A DNA stretch of 50,335 bases from Streptococcus sp. (GCA_030527925.1 JAUMZW010000012.1:1-50335), one strand, 5' to 3'. Counted from the stretch's first letter, positions 31,037 through 41,745 are shown. The notes: generated from the letters alone by a model not told the origin. Made by a program: numbers and translations.

Positions 31037-33178
31037 CTATTTAATCTTTTCTTCCTTATAATCACAAGATTCATTGCTGCAAACAACCTGTTTACCACCA
31101 CCACGAATCTTCTTTTCAACAAGGTAATCACCTGATTTAGGACAAATTCTAGCAACTGGTAAATCCCATGATGTAAATTCGCATTCCGGATAACGGTCAC
31201 AACCATAAAAAATGCGATTTTTCTTTGTTTTTCTTTCAATAATTTGCCCTTGATGACAGATAGGACAAACAACACCAATTTCTTTTGTAATTGCTTTTGT
31301 ATGACGACATTCTGGAAAATTACTACAAGCATAGAATTTTCCAAATCTTCCTAATTTAATAACCATTGGTGAAGCACAAACTTCACAATCAAATCCAGCT
31401 GGTTCATCCTTGATTTGTATTTTTTCCATTTCCGTTTCAGCTTTGTCAAGCTCCACTTTAAATGGTTGATAAAATTGATCAATAACTTTTTGCCACTCGA
31501 TTTTCCCTTCTTCTACAGCGTCAAGTTTACTTTCCATTTCTGCTGTAAAAGCAACATTCACAATATCAGGGAAAAAGGCAACAATGAGACTATTCACAAT
31601 TTCACCTAACTCTGTTGGTTCAAAACGTTTTGAAACTAATTTAACATAATAACGACGCTGGATTGTTTCTAATGTTGGTGCATATGTTGATGGTCTTCCC
31701 ACGCCATTTTCCTCTAAAGTTTTTATCAGAGTTGCCTCTGAATAACGTGCTGGAGGTTGAGTGAAATGTTGTTCAGGACTTGTTAATACTTTTTTTACAT
31801 AGTCTCCTTCAACCATTTCAGGAAGCATCTTATTTTTATCAGAATCATTATAGATAGCTAAATACCCATCAAATTTGATTTGACTACCATTGGCAGTAAA
31901 AATAACTCCATTTTGAGTCAATGTAACTTTCATTGTGTCAAATATAGCTGCTGTCATTTGACTAGCAACAAAACGGTTCCAAATTAAAGTATAAAGTTTT
32001 AATTGATCTTTATCTAGATATTTTGCTATACTTTCCGGTGTATGATGAACATTTGATGGCCTAATAGCCTCGTGAGCATCCTGTGCACCACTAGCATTTT
32101 TAACTTTACTACCATGTTTTGAATACTTTGTACCAAAACGTTCATTAATAAAACTAGCTGCTTCATTTTGAGCGAGAGGACTGATACGTGTCGAATCTGT
32201 ACGCATATAAGTAATTAAACCTTGCTGACCTCCTGAGCCAAGATTAATTCCTTCATACAATTGCTGTGCAACCATCATGGTTTTACGTGTTCTAAAGTTA
32301 ATTTTATTGGCAGCGTCCTGTTGAAGTGACGATGTTGTATAAGGTAACGGAGAATTACGTTTTCGTTCTTTTTTCTCAACTTTCTCAACCAAAAAATCAT
32401 CTGATGTTATTCTTGATAAAACTCCTTTAACATCATCGTTTGTCTTTAAAGGAACCTTTTTACCATCTAAACCATAAAAAGAAGCTTGAAATTTGCGGGC
32501 ACCTTTTTTAAAAGCTCCATCAATCGTCCAATATTCTTCGGGTATAAAAGCCTTAATCTCATTTTCTCTATCTATGATAAGTTTTAAGGCTACCGATTGA
32601 ACACGACCAGCTGAAAGGCCTTTTTTTACTTTTTTCCATAAAATTGGTGAGATAGAGTAACCTACAATCCTATCTAAAACGCGTCTAGCTTGTTGAGAGT
32701 CAACTAAATCTGTATTAATTTCTCGAGGTTCATTAAAGGCATTCTTAACCGCATCCTTTGTAATTTCGTTAAAAACAACACGATTCTTTTCTTCTAAATC
32801 AAGATTTAGTATATGAGCTAAATGCCAAGATATAGCTTCACCTTCTCTATCTGGGTCACTTGCTAAATATACTTTTTTAGCATTTTTTGCTTCTTTTTTT
32901 AGAGAATTAATCAAAGGACCTTTACCACGTATATTGATGTACTCAGGTTGATAGTTATTTTCAAAATCAATAGACATTGTTGATTTTTTTAAATCTCTAA
33001 TATGACCTACACTTGCTACAACTTTATAATTTCTACCCAAATATTTTTCAATTGTTTTTGCTTTTGCAGGTGATTCTACAATAACAAGATTTTTTTTAGT
33101 TGAACTTATTTTTTTACGACTTGCTTTTTTTATCTTACTTTTTTTTACAGTCGATTTTTTATTTACTGTTTCTGCCAT
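31037..33178 (-). CDS. topA: DNA topoisomerase I
   Basis: A 713-aa type IA topoisomerase that relaxes negative supercoils. After a Lys/Ser-rich N-terminal tail (about residues 1-27) comes the TOPRIM domain ([33 protein letters not shown]). The active-site Tyr is in [10 protein letters not shown] (about 325). Three C4 zinc ribbons close it ([26 protein letters not shown]; the last has a degenerate CNESC end). The basic N-terminal extension ([17 protein letters not shown]) is longer than in many homologues. Confidence 0.96.
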   Translation of the reverse strand: MAETVNKKSTVKKSKIKKASRKKISSTKKNLVIVESPAKAKTIEKYLGRNYKVVASVGHIRDLKKSTMSIDFENNYQPEYINIRGKGPLINSLKKEAKNAKKVYLASDPDREGEAISWHLAHILNLDLEEKNRVVFNEITKDAVKNAFNEPREINTDLVDSQQARRVLDRIVGYSISPILWKKVKKGLSAGRVQSVALKLIIDRENEIKAFIPEEYWTIDGAFKKGARKFQASFYGLDGKKVPLKTNDDVKGVLSRITSDDFLVEKVEKKERKRNSPLPYTTSSLQQDAANKINFRTRKTMMVAQQLYEGINLGSGGQQGLITYMRTDSTRISPLAQNEAASFINERFGTKYSKHGSKVKNASGAQDAHEAIRPSNVHHTPESIAKYLDKDQLKLYTLIWNRFVASQMTAAIFDTMKVTLTQNGVIFTANGSQIKFDGYLAIYNDSDKNKMLPEMVEGDYVKKVLTSPEQHFTQPPARYSEATLIKTLEENGVGRPSTYAPTLETIQRRYYVKLVSKRFEPTELGEIVNSLIVAFFPDIVNVAFTAEMESKLDAVEEGKIEWQKVIDQFYQPFKVELDKAETEMEKIQIKDEPAGFDCEVCASPMVIKLGRFGKFYACSNFPECRHTKAITKEIGVVCPICHQGQIIERKTKKNRIFYGCDRYPECEFTSWDLPVARICPKSGDYLVEKKIRGGGKQVVCSNESCDYKEEKIK

Positions 33179-33238
33179 ACTGAACTCTTTCTATACTAAT
33201 GACTTATTGAATAATAAACCATTTTTTTTAGAGTGTCA

Positions 33239-33272
33239 ATAAAAAAATTCTCCTATAGGAGAATTAAATTTT
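33239..33272 (-). terminator. Terminator of dprA built on a 20-bp perfect palindrome
   Basis: AATTCTCCTATAGGAGAATT (33246-33265) is fully self-complementary. On minus a T run follows directly, fitting a terminator about 160 bases after the dprA stop; as a DNA palindrome it could also bind a dimeric regulator upstream of topA. Confidence 0.55.
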
Positions 33273-33421
33273 TAGTTGGGTTAAATTTTTAAATTTTTTT
33301 AAGATGATTCTAAGAAAATTATTACGTTTTAATAAAAATAATAGTTTGTTTATTTATTATATTAATAGGTGTTTATAAAAATATTCGTCTTTTATGATTC
33401 TCAAAACTTTTCTTCTAAACA

Positions 33422-34267
33422 TTATAATAATTGAAATTCACTTAAAATATCATGACCTGTTGAAATACATTTTGCACCTTCACTAATCAAATAATGACAA
33501 CCATCCGATTTTCCATCTAAAATATTTCCGGGAATGGCAAAAACTTCTCTCCCTTCTTCTAATGCTCGCTCACATGTTATTAAACTTCCAGAACGTTTCT
33601 TTGCATCACAAACAACAATTCCCTGGCTAAGACCAGCTATAATACGATTACGCTCTGGAAAATGAAATTTTAACGGAGGAGTATCAGGCAAATATTCTGA
33701 TAACAAGAGATGATTTTTTGAAATATATTCTTGAAGTTCTTTATTTTCTTTAGGATAATAGCAATTTAATCCAGTACCAATAACAGCTATCGTTTTACCA
33801 CCATTTTTTAAACAAGATAAATGAGCAGCTGTATCAATTCCTCTTGCTAAGCCACTTACTATTGTGAATTGATTACCTAAATCTTTAATGATTTTTTGAA
33901 CTGAGGCAATCCCAACTTGAGAAGCATCACGCGCACCAACAAATGCTAACTTAATTCCTTCTAATAAGGCAATATCGCCCTGATAAAATAGTAATACTGG
34001 AGGATTGTAAATTCGAGATAGTTCTATAGGATAATTTTTATCAAGTATGGAAATACACTGATACCTTAAAAATTCTTCCTTAATCTCCGATATCACTAAA
34101 TTACGATAATTATGGATAAACATGCTAGGCTGTTTACATCTAGAAATGACGGCAATATCACGAATTGACAAAGATTTGTCATAACTTTTTTGATAGTTTA
34201 AGACATGATTAATTTGCCTATTGTTTAATCCTGCCTTTTTTAACTTAAATAATTCAAAATTATTCAT
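33422..34267 (-). CDS. dprA: DNA processing protein DprA
   Basis: A 281-aa protein that loads RecA on incoming single-stranded DNA during transformation. The Rossmann core carries LAFVGARDASQVG, IVSGLARGIDTAAH, GTGLNCYYPKEN and FPERNRIIAGLSQGIVV, with GSLITCERALEEGREVFAIPG after it. The N-terminal helical part is present and the winged-helix C-terminus is absent, as in other streptococci. It is intact, so the strain may be competent. Confidence 0.94.
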   Translation of the reverse strand: MNNFELFKLKKAGLNNRQINHVLNYQKSYDKSLSIRDIAVISRCKQPSMFIHNYRNLVISEIKEEFLRYQCISILDKNYPIELSRIYNPPVLLFYQGDIALLEGIKLAFVGARDASQVGIASVQKIIKDLGNQFTIVSGLARGIDTAAHLSCLKNGGKTIAVIGTGLNCYYPKENKELQEYISKNHLLLSEYLPDTPPLKFHFPERNRIIAGLSQGIVVCDAKKRSGSLITCERALEEGREVFAIPGNILDGKSDGCHYLISEGAKCISTGHDILSEFQLL

Positions 34268-34322
34268 TTTCTCACCTCAATTTCCTATTCGTAAAAAAAG
34301 AGTAAAAATGTCAGATAATAAA

Positions 34323-35105
34323 CTATTTTTTTGTAAAAATCATAGATTTTATAGGCTCAAAACTCCTACGATGGATGGGACTAATTCCTTGTTTAGCGAG
34401 AGCTTGCAAATGTTCCTTTGTACCATAACCTGCATTTGTATCAAAATGATAACCAGGATATTGGTCATTAAAATCACACATTATTTTATCTCTTGTTACT
34501 TTAGCAATTATTGAAGCTGCAGCAATAGACATGCTCTTAGCATCTCCTTTTATCAAGGAAAGTTGTGGGATAGAAACATCTAATGTCATAGCATCAACCA
34601 ATAAATAATCTATTTTAGGTAATACATGAGTTAAATCTTCCAATGCTTCTTTCATTGCCGTTTTAGTTGCTTGATAAATATTACATTGATCAATTATTTT
34701 TTCTTCTACAACCCCAATACCGATTGCTAAGGCTTCTTTAGAAATAGCATTATAAATTTCTTGATGTTTTGATTTAGGGATTTTCTTCGAATCATTCAAA
34801 TAAGGAATTTTACAATTTTTGGGAAGAGCTACTGCTGCTGCCACTACTGGACCAGCTAATGGACCACGTCCAACCTCATCAATCCCTACAATTACAGAGT
34901 ATCCTTTCTCATAGCCTTCTTTCTCATATGTTAACATTGCTTCTAAACGTTGTTCTTCTTTTACTTCTGATTCTATTCGTTTTAACCTTGTAATAATCGC
35001 TTTTTGAACTCCAACTCTAGAATCCGTTGAAAGCTCTGATAAAAAAGGGGCAGAAGACGTCTTTACTTCTTCTAACCTTTCCTTTATTTCTCTAATCGTT
35101 AACAT
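34323..35105 (-). CDS. rnhB: Ribonuclease HII
   Basis: A 260-aa nuclease that cuts RNA in RNA/DNA hybrids and starts removal of single ribonucleotides. Active-site Asp/Glu are in [18 protein letters not shown], and further acidic residues in YLLVDAMTL and [22 protein letters not shown] start at [11 protein letters not shown] (35105), preceded by AGATAGG; the TTG at 35111 is less likely. It overlaps the rbgA 3' end by 14 bases. Confidence 0.93.
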   Translation of the reverse strand: MLTIREIKERLEEVKTSSAPFLSELSTDSRVGVQKAIITRLKRIESEVKEEQRLEAMLTYEKEGYEKGYSVIVGIDEVGRGPLAGPVVAAAVALPKNCKIPYLNDSKKIPKSKHQEIYNAISKEALAIGIGVVEEKIIDQCNIYQATKTAMKEALEDLTHVLPKIDYLLVDAMTLDVSIPQLSLIKGDAKSMSIAAASIIAKVTRDKIMCDFNDQYPGYHFDTNAGYGTKEHLQALAKQGISPIHRRSFEPIKSMIFTKK

Positions 35106-35943
35106 TATCAATACCTATCTTATCCAATGTATATCGTCCTAATTTACCATCTCTAACGTCTTTAACAAATAATTGGTAAAAACGGTCATAATCATCTCTA
35201 AAACCTAATTTTTTTGTCATTTCAACAATCATTTCAGGAGCCTCGTCATCTAATGAAATTCCTTTATAACGTTCTTGCAAACGCTCAGGATAGTAAGTTT
35301 TAAAATAATTTAACCCAAAAATAGTGACATCATCCATTGGCAAAAGGTTATCTTTTATAGCTCCTGTCAAAGCTAATTTAAGAGCAACCTTATCATCTTC
35401 AAATTTTGGCCATAATATACCCGGAGTATCTAATATTTCAAGATCTTTATTTGATTTTAACCATTGTTGTCCTTTTGTAACACCTGGTTTATTACCAACA
35501 ACTGCTATTTTTTTTCCAGCCAATCGATTCATTAAAGTTGATTTTCCAGCATTAGGAATTCCAATTATCATTGTGCGTAAGCTTGTTTTCTGTATTCCAC
35601 GCTCTCTTAGTTTTTCCAATTTTTCGGACATCAATTGTTTTGCTGCTTCCGTAACACGTTTGACTGCTGATTGTTCTTTAGAATTAATCGCTAACGTTTT
35701 GATGCCTTGTTCTTCATAAAAAGCACACCATTCTTTAATAGAAATACTATCTGCTAAATCTGACTTGTTTAAAATCATTAATTTAGGTTTATCACCCACA
35801 ATCTTTGTTAACATTGGATTTTGACTAGATAGGGGCAAACGTGCATCAACCAGTATTGTGACAAAGTCAACAAATTTAATATTTTCTTGTACCTGTCTCC
35901 TTGCTTTAGACATATGTCCAGGAAACCATTGAATAGTAGTCAT
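35092..35943 (-). CDS. rbgA: Ribosome biogenesis GTPase RbgA (YlqF)
   Basis: A 283-aa circularly permuted GTPase needed late in 50S assembly. The order of motifs is G4 (NKSDLAD), G1 ([14 protein letters not shown]), G2/G3 ([16 protein letters not shown]), followed by the RNA-binding ANTAR-like C-terminus. A ribosome site (GGAAA) precedes the ATG. The 130 bases upstream are AT-rich, include a short GCAAGG/CCTTGC hairpin and pass into the mobile-element scar. Confidence 0.94.
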   Translation of the reverse strand: MTTIQWFPGHMSKARRQVQENIKFVDFVTILVDARLPLSSQNPMLTKIVGDKPKLMILNKSDLADSISIKEWCAFYEEQGIKTLAINSKEQSAVKRVTEAAKQLMSEKLEKLRERGIQKTSLRTMIIGIPNAGKSTLMNRLAGKKIAVVGNKPGVTKGQQWLKSNKDLEILDTPGILWPKFEDDKVALKLALTGAIKDNLLPMDDVTIFGLNYFKTYYPERLQERYKGISLDDEAPEMIVEMTKKLGFRDDYDRFYQLFVKDVRDGKLGRYTLDKIGIDNVND

Positions 35944-36077
35944 AGTAAATTTTTCCTTTCATTGCAAGGTTTTCAAACCCCTTGCTCTTGATTTTTACAA
36001 AAATCACTAAAAAATCAGAACGATTTTTCTACGATTTTCTTTTATGCATAAAATTTCGAATTTTTTATAGTTTTGAG

Positions 36078-36290
36078 TCAAGACTTTTTTAGATTTGGAA
36101 AGATATTTGATGATATATTCTTAGCAGAATAATTAGAATCTAAACCTAGTAATTCTTTAAATTCTTCTAACGAAAATACTTTTGTATTTGCATTATAACC
36201 TTCGTTCTTGATAGTATCATAAACTTTTCCAGAATATTTTGTTGTCCAGTGTTTGAAATCTGCTTCTATAAAGTTGTGTCTCAAGGCGAA
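36078..36290 (-). pseudogene. C-terminal fragment of a plasmid-type replication initiator (Rep-like)
   Basis: The frame reads DFKHWTTKYSGKVYDTIKNE and VFSLEEFKELLGLDS, a pattern much like the winged-helix part of Rep_3-type initiators. It ends NIFPNLKKS. It is open in frame with the end of the integrase pseudogene upstream (VKALDEFAL), so the two were joined, most likely by a deletion inside an integrated element. The first Met at 36284 has no ribosome site. The Rep assignment rests on motif feel alone. Confidence 0.4.
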
Positions 36291-37235
36291 TTCATCTAAT
36301 GCTTTAACAGTATTTTGTTGAGAGTCACTTTATGTATGAGTATAAATCATTGTGGTTTCATAATTTACATGACCTATACTAACCATAACAGCTATAGACA
36401 TCTCACAACTCTGAAGATAGGTAATGTGAATGTGTCTGAAAAAGTGTGGTACAATATGTTTTTACCATTCAAAATCATAGTTTGTTTTACATGTTTTTAC
36501 CAATTCTTCCTCAACTCTATTCAAACCCTTTCTAAAAGATCGTGAAGTTATAGGAGAACCATATTCAGTTTGAAAAATACTCTCAGATCTCGTAAAAGCA
36601 TTTGATGGATTCAAATCTGAATATAAATCAAACTCTCTACTTCTCCTAATAGCTCTTTCAATGACATGTCTAGCAAAATTTAGATTTCTTGTGCTTTTAA
36701 AGTTTCAAAAAAGCAGCTAACTCATGTAGCTCTAAAAACTTTGCTTCTCTTTTTTCAATAGAGGTATTTATTTTGACTACTGACATTGGAGCGTAAGGAA
36801 TCACATTATATAGAGAGCTATGATTAAATATCTTATTACATGTACTCTTGATATGTGTCATTGTAGAATGTGAAGCATCATACATCAGTGCATATGTCAT
36901 TAAGCTATCTCTCATTAGCATTGGTGTGATTTTACTCAAAAGACCATCATCGCCAATAATTTCTCCCAGCCTTCGAATTACAGTCTTTTCTCTTTCAATA
37001 ATTTTAAGCTTAACAGATATTGACCAATTTTGTAACCAACTCTCTTTCAATTGACAAAAAGTTGTTATTTTTTCTGGATTATACGTTCTTTCTAAATCAT
37101 CTAGAATTTTAGCTTTTTTAGAAAGAAGGTGTCTTTCAGCCGTTTTTCTTCCTCTAGAAGTATCTTTTTAAAATGACTCAGTTACAGTTTTTCATTTACC
37201 TGTCAATGGATACTAATATTTTTCGGAAATTTCAA
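36291..37235 (-). pseudogene. Tyrosine integrase pseudogene (Int/Tn916-like phage integrase)
   Basis: Pieces of one integrase can be read in order on minus: a TTG start at 37235 after AAGGAGAGA (KFPKNISIH, then a stop), the SAM-like domain (DTSRGRKTAERHLLSKKAKI, ESWLQNWSISVKLKIIERE, TLMTYALMY-like helices), a frameshift near 36700, then REFDLYSDLNPSNAFT, SPITSRSFRKGLNRVEEE, and the catalytic block PHFFRHIHITYLQS, VSIGHVNYETTMIYTHT. Stops interrupt at YDFEW-stop-KH and YTHT-stop-SD. A central section with the first catalytic Arg and Lys appears deleted. It cannot be active. Confidence 0.8.
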
Positions 37236-37354
37236 ATTTTGTCTCTCCTTTTTGTTTTTAGCGTTCTAACATACATAACAATTTCTTCTGTAAAAAAATA
37301 AATCGCTATATAATATAGAATAAATCTACTTCTAACATTATATCACGATTTTGT

Positions 37355-37555
37355 CTATTTTACCGCCCCTTGTTTCCATCTTAGGAACTCTTCGAAACCA
37401 TCTAAATTGATGTAAACAAGCTTATGAGTAGGATTGATTACATATTCCCTATATCGCTTATAGTTTCGCATCTCTCCAATCCATCTATTTAAGGTATATA
37501 GATTTAATCCCTCCCATCTTTTACTGTTTTCTACGGGAACATATTTTATTTTCAT
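37355..37555 (-). CDS. Excisionase-like DNA-binding protein
   Basis: A 66-aa protein (YVPVENSKRWEGLNLYTLNRW, VYINLDGFEEFLRWKQG) with a winged-helix, MerR/Xis-like pattern (short helix-turn-helix ending in a 'FEEFLRWKQ' helix). Its place upstream of the integrase pseudogene supports an excisionase. AAAGGAG touches the ATG with no spacer, which is unfavourable, so expression may be poor. It is a leftover of the same element. Confidence 0.5.
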   Translation of the reverse strand: MKIKYVPVENSKRWEGLNLYTLNRWIGEMRNYKRYREYVINPTHKLVYINLDGFEEFLRWKQGAVK

Positions 37556-37609
37556 CTCCTTTTTTATCCATTCTCTTTTTTTCTCACTGGGTATAACTGG
37601 TTAAGTTAT

Positions 37610-37687
37610 TCATGGGCATCTCACCCGCTGTCCTTTTTCGATGGCAGCCTGAACGTTCAGAAGTAGCATTATCATTATTTGTGTCAT
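37610..37687 (-). pseudogene. Remnant ORF, 25 aa (element protein N-terminus?)
   Basis: The frame reads MTQIMIMLLLNVQAAIEKGQ and stops after RVRCP. The 'NVQAAIEKG ... CP' wording looks like the start of small Cys-rich proteins carried on streptococcal plasmids and ICEs, cut off after the first Cys. No good ribosome site. Low confidence. Confidence 0.25.
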
Positions 37688-37803
37688 GTCAGATATGTAA
37701 AAGAGAATGTGTTTCGCTCATTTCCTGGAGTAATCTCCTAAATTGCTAAACAAATAAAGTCCCACCTTGGTTTATTCAATTGTCAATGAACAAAAATAGA
37801 ACT

Positions 37804-37920
37804 TCAAAATACATCTTTTTCTACTTTCAACTTTTGAATATGCCAATTAAGTTTCTTATTCTGATATACATATGAATGAAATCCTTTTTTATATATAGAG
37901 GTATAATTATCTTGCATCAT
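37804..37920 (-). CDS. Hypothetical 38-aa ORF
   Basis: MMQDNYTSIYKKGFHSYVYQ and NKKLNWHIQKLKVEKDVF. AAAGG lies close upstream of two adjacent ATGs. There is no recognisable domain and it may be a fragment. Confidence 0.25.
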   Translation of the reverse strand: MMQDNYTSIYKKGFHSYVYQNKKLNWHIQKLKVEKDVF

Positions 37921-38143
37921 GAAACCTTTCAACTTTATTTTTTTCGCAACTACAAGTCTAACATTTCTTGATGTTTTTTATCCCCTTAGAGTGGCTAACT
38001 TCATTTTACAATTTACCTTTAATAATTATTAAATAAGACAAGAATATTTTCCTTCAACCGTAATGTCGCTATTATTGATAGTCATATTCCCTTTACAAAC
38101 TTTAACCTGTTCATCCAAATCTAAAAAATAATATTTTTAAACA

Positions 38144-38175
38144 AAAAATGAAGACCTTCAGGGCCTTCATTTTTG
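38144..38175 (-). terminator. Terminator of the L,D-transpeptidase gene
   Basis: AAAAATGAAG and CTTCATTTTT pair around an 11-nt loop, 16 bases past the stop codon at 38191, with Ts on the minus side. Confidence 0.7.
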
Positions 38176-38190
38176 ATAATCAATAGTCAC

Positions 38191-40890
38191 CTACTCAATT
38201 GTAATTGGAGTATTAGTTGGAATGTTTTCGTATAACCATTTTGCATCAGATCTTGCTAATCTCACACAGCCATGAGAAGATGGTGTCCCTAATTTACTTG
38301 CTTCTGATGGAATTTCATTACCAAATCGGTCTGTTGGTAGACTGTGGAATAGGTAAATACCATGACCTTTGAAGGATACCCAATAGTATGCTCCTTCAGC
38401 TACGCTCGCATTGTAGAAGAAATCACCGCGTTCAGCTTCAATCATAAAATGTCCTCTTGGAGTTAGATCTTCAGCTGTTCCTGTTGAAACACGTGTTTTA
38501 AAGATTTCTTAATTTTCTGAGAGAATTGACATGGTTTGATTAGCAATTGACACACTGATGGATAAATTTTTATAGTCAGACAAGTTAGGATATGCACCTG
38601 TGTGCATTGCTGATGGTGTGACTACTGGTTCTGAAACAGATACACCTTGATTTAATTTTGCATAGCGTCTAGTACCACTGTATGAGATATAACTTAACCA
38701 TTGATGACCGTCTGCTTCAACCACCTTATCATAATTGATACGGTCTCCATTTCTCAAATAGAACTGAACTGGTTCAGAATCTTTAGCTTGATTTTTAACC
38801 TCTGTATCTGTTTTGACAACATATGTTCCACGAGATGCAATCTCTTCTCCACCAATTGAAGAATTAGTACTATTTGTTAATGTTACTTGCTTAGTTGCAA
38901 TACCTGCAAGATTGCCATCCTTTTCTTGGTAATAGAGATGGATATTGTATAAACCTACTTCATTTTTATGATCACTTGTTTTAACAGAAACCTTATAGTC
39001 ACCATTTGACTGTTTCACACCTCTATACCAAATAATATCATCTTGACCAGCTTTTTCTGTCCAAATTGGTAGTTTAACGTCAGTAAGCCCTTTTATATCA
39101 GAAACATTTGTCACAATCACATCAAACCCTTTATCAGTTTGATTAGTCACTGTGAGTGTAGCAGTACGATCTTGTTTTTTTGCCAATGGTTTGACTTCTG
39201 GTTTAGCTTGATTATCAACTTTTCCAAGATTTGCATAGCGACGCATTCCTGAGCTAGAGATATAACTTAGCCATTGAATACCATCTACTTCTAGAACCTT
39301 ATCATAATTAACAGTGCTACCTTTAGGGTAGATAAATTGAACTGGAGCTTCTTTACTAGCTTGATTTTTAACTTCGGTGTCTTTTGTAAATACATAGCTT
39401 CCACTTTGTGGAAGTGTGGTTTTATGACTAGTTACTTCTGCTTTTGGTGCTGTTTCTCTGATACCTTCAATGATGACTTTCTTAGTGGCTACACCTTGAG
39501 TTTTACCATCAGATTCAACATAGTAGAGATGAATATTATAATCGCCACGTTCATTTTTATGATTGCTTAATTTAACAGAAACTTTGTAGCTACCATTTTC
39601 TTGTTTGACACCATCATACCAAACAATATCGTCTTGGTCTTTGTTATCAGTCCATACTGGTACTTTAACAGTTTTTATGGCTTTTGGTGATTCAACATTT
39701 GAAATCACAACATCAAAACCTGTTTCACTTTGATTTTCAACAGAGATAGTACCTGTACGTTCAACTTTGGCATTAGTTGGTGTTACTGTAGTCTCTTTAG
39801 TTTCAACGCGACCAACATTAGCATATCTACGAACACCTGAATAAGACACATAGCTAATCCATTGAATACCATCTGCCTGAACAACTTTATCATATGAGAC
39901 TTGGTCACCCTTACGGTAAATCAATTGAACTGGAGCTTTAGCACTTGCTTCATTTTTAACTTCGCTATCTTCTGTGAATTGGTATGAACCACTTGACGGT
40001 AAACTGGTTTGAACAGTAGATTTTGATTCAGACTTAATTACTTCAACCTTTGGTTTCACAGTTTCTGCTTTAGTCATAACTGTTCCAATATTAGCATAAC
40101 GGCGGATTCCTGTTCCTGAAATGTAGCTGAGCCATTGGATTCCATCTGCTGTCATAACCTTATCGAAGTTAACTGTGCTTCCTTTTGGATAAATAAATTG
40201 AACCGGAACATTAGCACTTGCTTCATTTTTAACTTCACTGTCTTTTGTGAATTGGTATGTGCCGCTTGATGGAAGAGAAATAGGTGATGAAGCTTCTTTC
40301 ACTTCAACTTTAGAAGGTGTTACAGCAGGTTTTGACATTGTTGTATTAGAAATGTCAGTGTAACGTCTTGTACCACTAAATGACACATAACTTAACCATT
40401 GATGACCATCCTCATCTAATACCTTGTCATAATTAACTGTTGACCCTTTACTTGCATAAAAAATGACTGGAGCATCTTCTTTTGGTTCATTTTTAACAGG
40501 GGTTTGGTCAGGATAAGTATACGTTCCATTTTGTGGAAGGGAAGTTGATACTGTTTGGTCAGCATCTTTTGCTTGGTCTAAAATATCTACTGGTAACTCA
40601 GTTGAAGGTACTTCTGAATCTGACATTTTGTCAGTTGATTCTGATAAAGGTTGAACATTATCGAGCAACTCATTACCTACAGTGTCTTCTGTTCCTTCAC
40701 TATCTTTTGTTTCATCTATCATAGAAATACTTGTCAAAACAGAGTCGTTTGAAACACCTTGTCCAAGCTCATCAGCCTTAACTTGATTAACCATTAAGAA
40801 ACTTGCTCCAATGAGAACTGAAGCTGCTCCAAATGAGTATTTACGGATAGAATAATATTGTTTTTGATTTCTTAAAACTCTTGATTTCAT
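38191..40890 (-). pseudogene. Surface L,D-transpeptidase (YkuD) with SH3-like and GBS_Bsp-like repeats, split by an in-frame TAA
   Basis: A 900-codon frame that would cross-link or tether wall peptides. Order: YSIRK-type signal (YYSIRKYSFGAASVLIGASF), an acidic Ser/Thr-rich linker, five SH3-like repeats (each with KGSTVNYDKV ... DGxQWLSYxS ... RRYxxI) and two GBS_Bsp-like repeats (FDVVISNV ... WTDNKDQDDIVWY ... YNIHLYY) placed after repeats 3 and 4. The C-terminal YkuD domain has the catalytic GTPSSHGCVRL. A single TAA (38509-38511), with the same frame open on both sides (...SILSEN stop EIFKTRVSTG...), separates 793 residues from the last 106 that carry the active site. Unless the stop is read through or is a sequence error, only the wall-binding part is made. 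Confidence 0.85.
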
Positions 40891-41346
40891 AATATTTACT
40901 TTCTATATCAATTATAAAGATTTAAAACTATCTCATGACAGGTAATTTAACATTGATTTTCATCTCTAGATATTAAAATTAGAAATGATTCAATCAGCTA
41001 TATATTCGTAAAACAAATACAATAGTTAAATCCTCTATCTGTTACAATTTTTTTTAAAATAAAAGTAACTAAGATATCTCATTAAACATCATCAAGCTTA
41101 ACTCAATTATCCATAAAGAAACCTCCCAGGTGAAACTAAAACTGCTCTAAATGAGTATTTACCTTTTATACCGACTTTAAAAATTTAAACTATCTTACAC
41201 AAGGGTGATCGTCTGCTAAAGCTGTACTTCCAATTAATACACGGTCTGAATTTGAAATACTTCCATCATGTGTATTCAGTACACCTTCTTCTCATTATAG
41301 TATTTCAAAACGAATATTAATAGAAACATTATAATGAATGAAAGTT
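40891..41346. other. Decayed stretch with a relic of a duplicated YSIRK signal region
   Basis: No intact gene. Bases about 41097-41172 resemble 40784-40857, which encode the transpeptidase signal peptide: both contain CTTAACT, GAAAC and AAATGAGTATTTAC in the same order. A further minus-strand reading (EEGVLNTHDGSISNSDRVLI, near 41225-41300) lacks a start. I read this as the ruin of a second surface-protein gene. Confidence 0.5.
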
Positions 41347-41577
41347 CTATAATAACAGCCAAGCAGTTATACATAATGAAGCTATCATTAATCTATCAAT
41401 CATCTGTTTTTTATTCGGGAAAATCTTTTTCAGAAAAACGTAAGGCAGGGTGTTAATCATTAAGTAAATGATTAAGTTATCATCAAAAGAAATTGTGTTA
41501 TCCTTATGACCACAAGCTGTTAATAAGAATGCTGTACAAGCTAAAGATAGAATTGTCATTGTTTTATTAATTTTCAT
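41347..41577 (-). CDS. Small lipoprotein-like membrane protein
   Basis: A 76-aa protein with a lipoprotein signal (MTILSLACTAFLLTACGHKD; lipobox LTAC, Cys about residue 22), a short polar part and two further hydrophobic segments (NLIIYLMINTLPYVFL, MIASLCITAWLLL). A lipidated N-terminus with two TM helices is unusual. The ribosome site ATGAGG lies upstream. No family is recognised. It could be a real small gene or the fused head of a lost lipoprotein. Confidence 0.5.
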   Translation of the reverse strand: MKINKTMTILSLACTAFLLTACGHKDNTISFDDNLIIYLMINTLPYVFLKKIFPNKKQMIDRLMIASLCITAWLLL

Positions 41578-41701
41578 AAAAACCTCATATTTATATTTTA
41601 TTTTTATTACAAACTCATTATAATAGTGTTATATTTTTTGTCAATAGTTTAATAAATTTAAATTCAAATTTTACTTTATTTTTAAAAATTAGTCAAAAAA
41701 T

Positions 41702-41733
41702 TAAGAAAAGAGAGTTAAAACAACTCCCTTTTC
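41702..41733 (-). terminator. Terminator after the 47-aa ORF
   Basis: AAGAAAAGAGAGTT pairs with AACTCCCTTTTCTT with one weak pair; T run on the minus side. Confidence 0.65.
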
Positions 41734-41745
41734 TTGGTTATTATA

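Larger units (their letters stand above)
37556..38140. other. Decayed mobile-element stretch
   Basis: Nearly 600 bases without a firm gene. It includes a patch of higher G+C than its surroundings (about 37610-37690) and two tiny minus-strand ORFs listed separately. No attachment-site repeat was found by eye between this stretch and the rbgA side. Confidence 0.5.

Noticed and set aside
33246..33265. 20-bp palindrome as the operator of a topA regulator
   Set aside because: A T run follows on the dprA strand, so a terminator explains it better; kept only as an alternative.
36315..36545. Plus-strand ORF of 76 aa
   Set aside because: It is the antisense of the integrase catalytic block, with no ribosome site and no family resemblance.
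37355..37555. Idea that the excisionase-like gene belongs to an active element
   Set aside because: The integrase beside it has at least two stops and a frameshift, and no flanking attachment repeats were seen.
39337..39570. Plus-strand ORF inside the transpeptidase
   Set aside because: Antisense of the repeat region; no ribosome site or known motif.
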